Shown here in pieces: positions 9,602 through 17,857 of a stretch of DNA of 26,217 nt. The notes beneath the pieces are model-generated. The model was not told the origin of the DNA and searched no databases. It saw only the letters and a program-made list of their open reading frames with translations. Each line of letters starts with the position of its first letter. Position 1 is the first letter of the stretch. The position numbers and the translations under genes were made by a program. The stretch spans positions 1-26,217 of the forward strand of contig JANBPK010000911.1 of the NCBI GenBank assembly GCA_027579435.1. Direction: 5' to 3'. The DNA comes from Candolleomyces eurysporus. Taxonomy: Eukaryota > Basidiomycota > Agaricomycetes > Agaricales > Psathyrellaceae.

Positions 9602-11430
9602 TTACTCATTCGCGGTTCGCGAACTTTCAGGCATGCCTCTAAACGCTAAGTCTTCCATGTCTCCCTCGTCCTTTGACTCCTTCATCTCGCGAAGTAACTT
9701 TGCCGAGATGTTGATAAATTCATGAACGTTAGGAGGGAGCTCAATCTTCTTTCTGGCATGGTAAGGGATAACTCTGAATGCTGCTGAAGGCGACTGCAAA
9801 ACCGTGCCATCCAGTTCAGCTAAGATGTAGGCTCCTCCCTTATTTCTAGACACCACTACCAGAGGACCGAGATACCTTGGTTTCATCTTCTTATCTAGGC
9901 TTTTCTCTATGCTTGTATTCCTTAGCAGTACCAAATCTCCCCTCTTGAAGCGATAGTCTTTGATTACTGCGGCATGCTCTTTTTCATACTTCGCGACCCT
10001 GTCGCGNTTTTTCCTTGTCTACTTTCCTCCTCATTTCCTCAACTAAGTCACGATGCTTCGCTAAGGCTTTAGCCCGCTGGCCAATGAGTTCCTCGGTAGT
10101 AAGGGGACCGCTAGGTGGCTCCACTAACCATGTGGCTTCCTGAATATCTAAGGGTACCACTGGTTCTGCTCCTGTAACAATAAAGAACGGGGAAACACCA
10201 AAGCGTCTTCGCGAAGTGATTCGGTCTGCCCATAACACATGAGGGAAGTACCAGAACCACTGACTCGTCTTTGCCCCTGTGGCTTTGAACAACATGTCTC
10301 GAAGATCATAGTGAGGCCTCTCTATTCGCCTGTTGGCCTGAGAGTTATAGGGTGAAATCTTAATCCCTTTAATGCCATATTTCTTTGTGAGCCATGCAGT
10401 TGCCTTCTTGAAGGACCCCCCATTGTCCGTTACAATCTCTCGCATGCAACCCCAGCGCGTTATTATCTCAAGCAGCCATGCCCCGATCGCAGCACCATTG
10501 TCTTTGCGAAGTGGTCTGCCTTCTGCCCAGCTCGTCAATGCACAACGACCATGAACTATATACTTGCAGCCATTACTAGCAGGTGTCATATGCAAGACGT
10601 CTGCATGCAAAACTTGGAAAATTGAAGGGGTCTCTGTAACCCGTGGCAGGATCTTCAGGAGCATCTTTGTACGCAACTGGCATACATGGCATGTTCTGCA
10701 ATACCAGGCGACGTCTCCTTCTAAGTTCGGCCACCAGAATCTCTTCGCTAAGAACTGGGTCGTCGCCCAAGCTCCTCTGTGTCCCAATGCATCGTGAGCA
10801 GATCTCATCATGTACATCCTGTGTTCCTTCGCGACTACGATCTGAGGGAAACCAGCTTGTCGACGATACAACTTATTTTCCTTTTCGTAGAAATGGCTAC
10901 ATTCGCGAACCCACTTCCCAAAGTCCTTGGGTTCAATTCCCTCAGGTCTTGAGAGCGGCCCTTGCAACCACTTCTGTATCTTAGGAAGTCGTTCATCTAA
11001 CTTTCTGGCCCAGTTTGCCCTTCTCTCTTCATTGTACTCCTCAATAGTGTCCAGGTCTTCCTTCAGACCTATGTCTGGAAGCATCTTGACGTTCACCATT
11101 TGTTGTCTCTCAGTCCTCTCCGCTTCGCGAACCTTGCTCTCCAAAATCAAGAGTTGCGAAAGTTCATTATCAAAGAGACCTAATTCGAGGTCTCTTCGCG
11201 AAGCTAGTGACGTCTGAGCATAACCTCCTCTCGTGTCTATTTCTCTCTTAAATTCTTCAAAGTCCAAAGGCTCGGGATCCTCTTCGTGAGGCTTGATATA
11301 TCCTCTGAGACCATCATGATCCTCGTAGGAGTGGTCCCAAGGTTTTGGATCTGGATCTCCTGGCTGCTTTATCCTTCTTGAAAGACCATCCGCTGCAAAG
11401 GTCTTTCCTGCTACATGTCTTAACTCGAAA
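9602..11430 (-). pseudogene. Truncated Ty3/gypsy pol: end of RNase H, linker, integrase and GPY/F-type C terminus
   Basis: Reads leftward. It begins with the end of RNase H (GKTFAADGLSRR, near 11395), where the upstream part is lost. After a charged linker comes the integrase zinc domain (H-x4-H and CRTC HVC, near 10700-10770). The catalytic core has D in LHADVLH, D in VTDNGGSF, and E in NRRIERPH, with 34 residues between the second D and the E by my count. The C terminus contains KMKPRYLGPLVVV, like the GPY/F domain. The frame shifts once at the N at 10007, which acts as a surplus base, so the reading 11430-10008 continues in 10006-9602 after it. Without that base the integrase looks complete. 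RT, protease and Gag are missing, so the piece is not autonomous. Seven exact TTCNNGAA motifs lie inside the coding sequence. Confidence 0.85.
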
Positions 11431-11780
11431 TGATGTTAGATATATTTTATTTTCTCTTATTGCATTACTATACAGTTACTATACGTATTCGATGCTCTCA
11501 TCGATTCTCCTTTTCTCCGTTTCATATTGGACGTGTTATGATATATTTGGACTCCCATCCGTCAGCCGATCGCCTCGTATATATATTCTCGCCGTCTCGG
11601 TTCGCCGCCCCTCAGTTCTTTCCATCAGACTGAGGGTGCGTTAGCTTCTATTTCATCTCGCCATTACCGTATCACTTACCAGTAGACACAGCTTATCATT
11701 TGTCTATTAGGTACCTTAATCTCAGTTCTTTCCATCAGACTGAGGCTTATCATTTGTCTATTAGTGTCTCGACTTCTCCT
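11431..11780 (+). repeat. LTR-like joint with tandem duplication between two pol fragments
   Basis: Neither pol fragment is homologous to this stretch. From 11528 (TGTTATG) to about 11690 (ending CACA) it resembles a short LTR, including a TATA-like CGTATATATATT near 11576. No target duplication or second LTR is visible. Then a segment of 54 bases starting GCTTATCATTTG (11691-11744) begins again at 11745-11764. The hairpin-forming CTCAGT...ACTGAG block occurs at 11611-11635 and 11721-11745. Probably a patchwork of insertions. Confidence 0.35.
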
Positions 11781-14299
11781 TTCGACAACAGGGAGATTTT
11801 CGAGCAGTACCTAAGCTCTGTAGCAGAGGATTTTGCTCAAGCTCAGGCCTCGGGAAATCCAAAAGCTCAGGAGGCTAAGGTAAAGGGAGTTTCGACGGGC
11901 AAGAAATATAAACCTGTTGACAAGAAGGTGCGACCTGTCTATGGTACGCTACCTGAAGAGTTTCGCATTGTGCGAAATATTACAGGCGGCCCTCTAGAAG
12001 GAATGCCTGTACTCTCACCCACGCTGCCCGAGTTTGAACCCAAAGGAAGGTACACCCAAGAAAGAATGGAGGACTTCGATAAGGCTCACCCTGGTTTCTG
12101 GTGGCCAGAGGAACGCAAATTGATGCATCACCTCATGGCTGAGCAGAACGCGGCCTTTGCATGGACAGAATCCAAACGCGGCAAGTTTCGAGAAGACTTT
12201 CTCACGCCGGTCCGCATTGCGACGATGCCGCACGACCCTTGGGTGGAAGGAAACAGACCCATACCTCCGTTTCTCTTCGAGCCGGTCTGCAATATGATGC
12301 ATAGCAAGATTAAGGCGGGAGTCTACGAACCCTCAAGTTCCTCTTACCGCAGTAGATGGTTCTGCGTACTCAAGAAAGATGGTAAAAGTCTCAGGATTGT
12401 GCACAGTCTCGAGCCGCTCAACGCGGTGACCATTGCGCACTCTGGACTTCCTCCAAATACAGAAGAATTAGCAAGCCGCTTTGCTGGACGTGCTTGCGGT
12501 ACCACGATGGACTTATATGTGGGATACGATGAAAGAATTTTGGATGAAAGGTCTAGGGATTTAACTACCTTCCAGATGCTGTTCGGCGCCATGAGATTAG
12601 TAACCTTGCCAATGGGATGGACGAACTCCGTACCCATATTTCACGAGGACGTGACTGCCATTTTACAACCCGAAATACCAAGGGTCACTGAGCCTTTTGT
12701 GGACGACGTTCCAGTAAAGGGGCCTCTGACGCGGTATGAGTTATCGGGCAGTGGTTACGAAACTATACCTGAAAACCCTGGAATTAGAAGATTTGTATGG
12801 GAACACATTCAGGATGTCAATCGTGTAATACAGCGAATGAAATATTGCGGCGGCACTTTCTCAGGAAAGAAAACTTGCCTATGCCGCGATGAGTTCACTG
12901 TGGTAGGACATATGGTCTCTTACGAAGGCAGAAAACCCACTCCAGATAGGGTTGGTGTTATCACTAGATGGGGACCGTGCCATGACATCTCTGATGTTCG
13001 GTCGTTCCTGGGAATAGTAGGCACGTTCAGGGTTTTCATACCTAACTACGCCGCGCGAGCAGAGCCTATACAGAAACTCACTCGTAAAGCTGTCCCATGG
13101 GAATGGGGATCGGAGCAGGATAAGGCGATGGCGGACCTCAAAGATGCAGTAGAAAATGTGCCAGTTCTCAAGCCGCTCGACGTGACTAGTGGTGCTCCAG
13201 TGCACCTCTCGGTTGATACCTCGTATATGGCAGTGGGCTGGTATATAAGTCAACAAGACCCTAAGGATAAGAATAAATGGCACTATATCAGATTTGGATC
13301 CACATCCCTTAATGATACAGAAGCGAATTACTCTCAACCCAAGAGGGAGCTCTATGGGATTATGAGGGCGCTGAAAGAAAACGAGTACACTCTAGTAATG
13401 GCGCGGCCGCTAGTAGTAGAGACAGATGCCAAGTACGTGCAAGGTATGCTTCGGAATCCTGGCGCGGCACCAAACGCAACTATCAATCGGTGGATTGAGA
13501 ACGTACGGAAATTCCATTTCGAGCTTAGCCATGTTATGGGCAAGACGTTCCCTGCCGATGGTCTCTCTAGACGTCGTCCCCAGCCTGGTGATTCGCCGCG
13601 GCGTGAGTTTGAGGAGTTTATGGATAATGATCCTCCTGAACCCATTACTTACTCTAAGAAATATGAGGAAGATGATGACCCTTTGGACTTTGAAGAATTG
13701 AAGGATAAGATAGATACAAGAGGAGGTTACCTCCAGCTCTTGCCGTTCGAAACCATTTATGGTTTGCTTTTTCAAGGAATAGAAGAGGACAAAGACCTGT
13801 TCCGCGATGATTGCTTAATTAGAGAGGTCTTTGCCAACTGGGAGGAAGCGAAAAGAACGGAGACTGGTAGTCCTCTGGCTGCGGTTCTACTAAGTGCTGA
13901 AGTAGACAAAGAAGAAGATGAGGCCGCGCCAGAAGATGATCCTTATCCTGATGACTGGAGGACCTCGAAAGGAAGACACCTAGATGAGTGGGTGCCTATG
14001 GTTCAAGAATGGTTAACTACACCAGCGGTGAGGCCGCGTGAAGTTGCCGACAAGGATTGGAAAGAATTCAAACGATTTGCTACCAAGTTTTTCACATCAA
14101 AGGACGGCCGGTTGTACAGGCGAGAAGATAGTGAAGGCCACCATTGCCTCTATATTGAGCCGGCACGACGAATGTCTATATTGAAGCGGGCTCACGATGC
14201 TAATGGACACCGAGGCAACTTTGCTACCCGGTCCTTTGTGTCTACTCGTTTCTGGTGGCCGGAACTGGAGCGGGACGCTGAGATCCTCTACATGAAAAC
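11780..14299 (+). pseudogene. Truncated Ty3/gypsy pol: reverse transcriptase, RNase H, start of integrase
   Basis: An open frame of about 840 codons without interruption. Recognisable family homology begins near PFDNREIFEQYL (11780). The RT has its first Asp in TTMDLYVGYD and the catalytic FVDDV at 12696-12710, a form usual in Agaricomycete gypsy elements. RNase H has D in LSVDTSYMAVG, E in RELYGIMRAL, and D in VETDAKYV. A linker with DFEELKDKIDTRGGY matches the same place in the minus-strand fragment (DFEEFKREIDTRGGY). The integrase starts with H-x4-H (HDANGH) but is cut before its C-x2-C, at about 14299, with a stop soon after at 14313. Protease and Gag are missing upstream. The family is the same as at 9602-11430 but the copy is clearly diverged, and it lacks the TTCRYGAA motif, so it is a separate insertion. 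Confidence 0.85.
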
Positions 14300-14932
14300 A
14301 CAATGGATTCGCTGACATAATATATTTATGTAAGCATGACTAATCGTTCCCATCCCCCAAATTGTCCTGCACCTCTGTGGCCATGGCTGGCTGCTTTGGT
14401 AATACCCAAAAACCCTCTCACACGCACCTTTGAGCTACACTATGTCTCAAAACTCATACCATTGACCTTACCCAATGCTCTTATAACCCTAAATTTGTGG
14501 TAAATATCTATAATTATCCTTTTTTTGCATTTATATTATATTCAATATGTTTTGTAGTTTTATCTTTAGCATTGATTGTCTTCAGCATTGATTTCTTATT
14601 AATATTTTGCCTACTCTTTCATCATGAATTAGACTATGCATGTGCTATATTATTGTTTACAATAATAATGTGCCATATGATAAACCTTGATATTATGGAC
14701 ACATTTTCCACTGCTCCTCAGAGAGATTGATTGCAGTGCTGAGCATGCCAGACAGTGTTCTTACTGAATCCTTGAAAGTCCTGAACTATGAGTATCCCAA
14801 GCCAGTCTCCTCATGCTACTTCTGATTTTAAGTGGTCTCAATTGGCAGATGGAGCTATTCCTCAGCTTCAAGAAGAGCAAAGGAGTGCTTTAACAAGATC
14901 GGTACAGACTAAAAATAGCAATAATTTGAAAG

Positions 14933-15150
14933 ATGAGTGGCCAACATAAATGGAAAAGAGCTTTCATTCTGTACATTATTTGCAAGTTCCCAAGTGGAGA
15001 GCTACCATTTGTGCTCAAAAAAAGCAAGCTACCTATTTGCTTTTGCTTTGCAAAGACTATCAACAAGTCACAGGGGCAGTCAGGAAAGCACATTAGAATT
15101 GGTCTAAAAGATTCAGTCTTTTGGTGTTCACCATGGAATGCTATACCTGC
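14933..15150 (+). pseudogene. Helitron/PIF1-like helicase C-terminal fragment
   Basis: The reading contains SGELPFVLKKSKLPICFCFA followed by KTINKSQGQS (15053-15082) and GKHIRIGLKDSVF. This is the motif V neighbourhood of PIF1-type helicases fused to Helitron Rep proteins, where the usual text is close to FAMTINKSQGQS then HxGIDLxxxVF. After a one-base frame change near 15120, the next motif begins as HHGMLYL, matching the HGQLYVALSR motif VI, but the sequence then runs into the minisatellite. Upstream helicase motifs and the Rep domain are not found. A dead remnant. Confidence 0.7.
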
Positions 15151-15160
15151 CAGGTGGACA

Positions 15161-15345
15161 GGTGGACAGGTGGAAAGATACNTTTTACCCACTGGGAGGA
15201 CAGGTGGACAGGTACATCTTACCCACTGGGAGGGCGGGTGGACAGGTGTGTCTTACCCACTGGGAGGNCNGGTGGACAGGTGNATCTTACCCACCGGGAG
15301 GATGGGTGGACAGGTACATCTTACCCACCAGGTGGATGGGTACAC
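15161..15345 (+). repeat. 34-base minisatellite, about five units
   Basis: The block GGTGGACAGGT starts at 15161, 15203, 15237, 15271 and 15305, with a partial unit at 15331. The three central intervals are exactly 34 bases. Each unit also contains CTTACCCACTGGGAGG. The unit length is not a multiple of three, so every frame changes along the array and the Trp-Thr-Gly-rich translations are not proteins. Four Ns (15182, 15268, 15270, 15283) suggest uncertain assembly or length variation. Confidence 0.9.
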
Positions 15346-16082
15346 TTTTATACAGCCTGTTTGGACTGTTTTTGGGCTCCTTTTGTACAATTACCTGCAG
15401 GTACAGGTTGGGTCAGACCAAAGCTATCCACCACTAACCAATGTTTATCACTACATTTGTTTGTGGCCAGCTGTATGCTGCTCTTTTGTATTGTACATCA
15501 AATTCTAGGATCAAAGTCATTTTTCCTCCAGAGGCCAATAATTTTACTACAGCTGACATAGTTTATTCAGAAGTACTATAGCAATAGAATTAATTAATGC
15601 CTGCTACTTCAGCAACAGGTCTTTACAGGCCCCCAACTGTGTTTTATCTCAGCCAAAATTCCTCTCCCAAGTACCTCTTCCCCATATTTTACACCTAACA
15701 TTCATTGACATTCCCAGATGAATGCCAACAATTTGCCTAGACCTTCAAATTTCAGCTCAATCTGGGGGAATTTTGCTGGGGATGAGTGCTCTTAAGATGT
15801 CTCATGATTTATCTGAGAGTTCCATTGAGAACTTTAGTTTTGAGTGTGAGCATGAGCATGAGCACACCACAGGTGTGAATAAATAGTTGTGAATGCAACA
15901 TACAGGATATGAATTTGAAAATTCCAAGTGAAAAATAAATAAATAATATATACAGGATGTGGGTGTTGCAGCAAAGCAGGCTTTGAGGGTTATTTGATTT
16001 TTATCTCAGCTCTCATGAGTCCATCTGTTGCGAATTACACAAACAGAAAATATACATCATTACATTCTGCGAAGCCCCCACC

Positions 16083-16108
16083 GTGCGCCGAAGGCGCACC
16101 AAGCTATG
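16083..16108 (+). repeat. Strong hairpin at the right edge of the AT-rich insertion, candidate Helitron 3' end
   Basis: GTGCGCC-GAA-GGCGCAC forms a perfect 7-base stem with a 3-base loop, followed by CAAGCTAT. Helitrons end in a GC-rich hairpin and then CTRR. Here the ending would be CTAT, one base off, and the gap after the stem (4 bases) is shorter than the usual 10-12. Its position exactly at the insertion edge supports the call. Confidence 0.4.
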
Positions 16109-16521
16109 CTTGTTTACAATGGAAACAAAAACCAGCCTTCCCCACTATGACCTTGTATTCACGAGCGCATCAGTCGTGGTGTATACGCGAAATGAATTAA
16201 AGAGTTGAACTTGGCACTGTCCATCATTCGGGGGTCGTACGGGTGTTACGATCAGCAATACAAATGGACTGTTGTAGATGATTATCACTATAGTAGTTTC
16301 ACTGAACACTCCTGCCTTTGTGACTTCCATGAATAATTCCTCGAAGGATAGCCCGGCTCTGGAGCAGAGGGCCCCTGTCCCAGCGCTAGTCGGGCAATGC
16401 GGTCCATGGACATGTTTCAAGACATGAGCGGGGTGTAAGAGAATAAGAGAATGAATGGAGCCGTTGGCAATGGTAAGAGGATGAATCGTGACCAGAAAGG
16501 ACATACAAGGTCTCCCCTAGG

Positions 16522-16529
16522 TATTTAAG
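16522..16529 (+). promoter_or_regulatory. TATA-like box of gene C1
   Basis: TATTTAAG, 49 bases before the C1 start codon. The same octamer lies 51 bases before the start of C2 (19641) and 46 before that of C3 (21442), in otherwise diverging flanks, which supports a promoter role. Confidence 0.55.
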
Positions 16530-16570
16530 AGCTGGTATCCCCTCCTTTCTTCATTCCACACCTCGCAACC

Positions 16571-17857
16571 ATGCCCGAAGACAGCGCCTTCGAATTTGAA
16601 CGACTTGGAAGGGTCTATGGTCGGACTCTGTACGCCAACTATGTCTTGACTATGATCGGAGTGGGTACGTCAAAGCACCACCCTTTCTCGCCTCACCTCC
16701 ACTGAGCATGGCCTCAGGTATCCATATCTTCATGGCGTTATATGGGCTATCCGTATTCTTGGAAACCCCCANGAGAGTTGAGAGAGGGCAGAAGAAGATA
16801 TATCATAATAAGTTTCTTGATCACAGCACTTTCAGCCGTCGTTGGAACAATCGAAATCGCCTGGATGTTCAATGCCGTATTCGAAGCAACCTCCGGCGAA
16901 GGAATTCTAGTGATCATGGCGCGCGATTGGCTGAGCTGGCTCCGAATGGTAACAAACGTTGCCTCCGAGCTTGTTGTCCTCCTAGGCGACGGTCTACTAG
17001 TGAGTCAACTTTAACGTAGTCTACGGCTTCTAGCACCTTGATTGCTTACGCCTGTGACAGATTTACCGCTGCTATGTTATTTGCGTGGGGTATTGGTGGC
17101 TGGCGGCCTTACCTGCCCTGACATTTCTGTCGTCGTTCGGTACGTGGTGGTTTTGACAATCACAATGATTTGACATATTTACAAAGATGAGCAACAGCTC
17201 TTTTCATCGTAACAATGGTCGTTGGACACCAGCGTTCAGTCGAAGATGCAGATCGCTACACAATAGCCTGGGTAACGTTGATTGCAGTAACGAACATCAT
17301 TGTGACAGTCCTCATTGCATCTTACCTCATTCGCGCACGAAGGACTCTCTCCAAAGCTCTCCCGATGAGGGATATGAGAATCTATACCGGAGTTGCAGCT
17401 ATCTTGACCGAGTCTGCCCTGCCTCTCGCATTTTTTGGGATCGTTGCGGTGGTAATGAATCTGGCGGTACCTGACAAGCGTGATCTTGGTGCTCTGGTCG
17501 TCGGTACGATATCCGAGGGCCTCTTTTGGTCTTTCACGGTGAGTATCATACGCGTCCCAGTCCTCTACTCCGGCTCTTATGCCTTTCCAGGGTCTCGCGC
17601 CGCATATGATCATATTCCGGGTTACAACGGGTCGGTCGTGGCTAAAGTTCCCAACCGTGAAGGATGGTGCCATCTCGAACCCCATCAAATTCGCCCACCA
17701 AACAGCCGAGAGCTCCTTTTTCATGCCGTCACGCCACCATCAATTTGGCAGAAATCTGGACGAAGTTGAGGAACAACGTGATCAAGCCAGCAATACAGAT
17801 GGCTCTAGTCCATCTAGAGAGTCCGAGGGACAGGCCAAGAACCTGGAGAAGGTTTAG
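16571..17857 (+). CDS. Gene C1: Agaricomycete-type seven-helix membrane protein, 353 residues
   Basis: Exons 16571-16664, 16718-16999, 17061-17139, 17198-17538, 17591-17857. The frame is whole if the N at 16772 is a surplus base, which the intact copy C3 supports. Seven hydrophobic segments fall at about residues 29-47, 56-82, 97-128, 133-157, 168-191, 211-237 and 245-273, then a hydrophilic tail with Ser/Glu. Typical words are LLGDGLLIYRCYVI after helix 3 and MIIFRVTTGRSW after helix 7. This matches the large family of uncharacterised 7TM proteins (DUF6533/6534-like) expanded in mushroom genomes; function and ligand are unknown. The short first exon ends within helix 1, and the intron positions are shared with C3. 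First of three tandem copies, with its own TATA-like box. Confidence 0.85.

Larger units (their letters stand above)
3967..11430 (-). mobile_element. Ty3/gypsy-type LTR retroelement complex, 5'-truncated, with two + strand genes inside
   Basis: The pol remnant (11430-9602) is transcribed leftward and is followed directly by a polypurine-tract-like sequence (9563-9578 on the + strand as its complement). A second copy of that sequence with similar flank lies at 4437-4452. Genes A and B lie between the two copies on the opposite strand. The 8-base motif TTCRYGAA is spread over the entire interval, in coding, intron and spacer DNA, and is nearly absent outside it, which argues that all of it belongs to one repeat family. 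Frequent Ns also fit a collapsed multicopy repeat. Exact ends are unknown: the right end is the break in RNase H at about 11430, and the left end may extend to about 3170. Confidence 0.6.
14300..16108 (+). mobile_element. AT-rich insertion with Helitron-type helicase remnant
   Basis: Sequence turns AT-rich exactly where the pol fragment breaks (about 14300) and returns to host-like composition at about 16109, where homology between the two duplicated 7TM blocks begins. Inside are a PIF1/Helitron helicase fragment and a minisatellite, and a strong hairpin sits 5-25 bases from the right edge. Together these fit a degraded Helitron, a rolling-circle transposon. The left end, expected to begin TC, is not defined. 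The rest (15346-16080) holds simple A/T-rich sequence such as AATAAATAAATAATATA near 15935 and no gene. Confidence 0.5.

Noticed and set aside
3967..11202. Interpreting the motif simply as a codon-usage effect of pol or genes A and B
   Set aside because: Copies occur in all frames, on both strands, and most densely in introns and spacers, so codon use cannot explain them.
12187..12194. TTCGAGAA in the plus-strand pol as a further member of the motif set
   Set aside because: It does not fit the RY centre nor any CpG-decay form, and one such hit is expected by chance.
14315..14331. ACATAA/TTATGT inverted repeat as the left terminus of the Helitron
   Set aside because: Helitrons lack terminal inverted repeats and this short A/T palindrome is likely by chance in AT-rich sequence.
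15161..15345. A CRISPR-like array
   Set aside because: Units are joined head to tail without unique spacers, and the genome is fungal.
15121..15561. Plus-strand frames rich in Trp-Thr-Gly repeats over the minisatellite
   Set aside because: The 34-base unit shifts frame every unit and all three frames look alike, which is what a non-coding tandem repeat produces.
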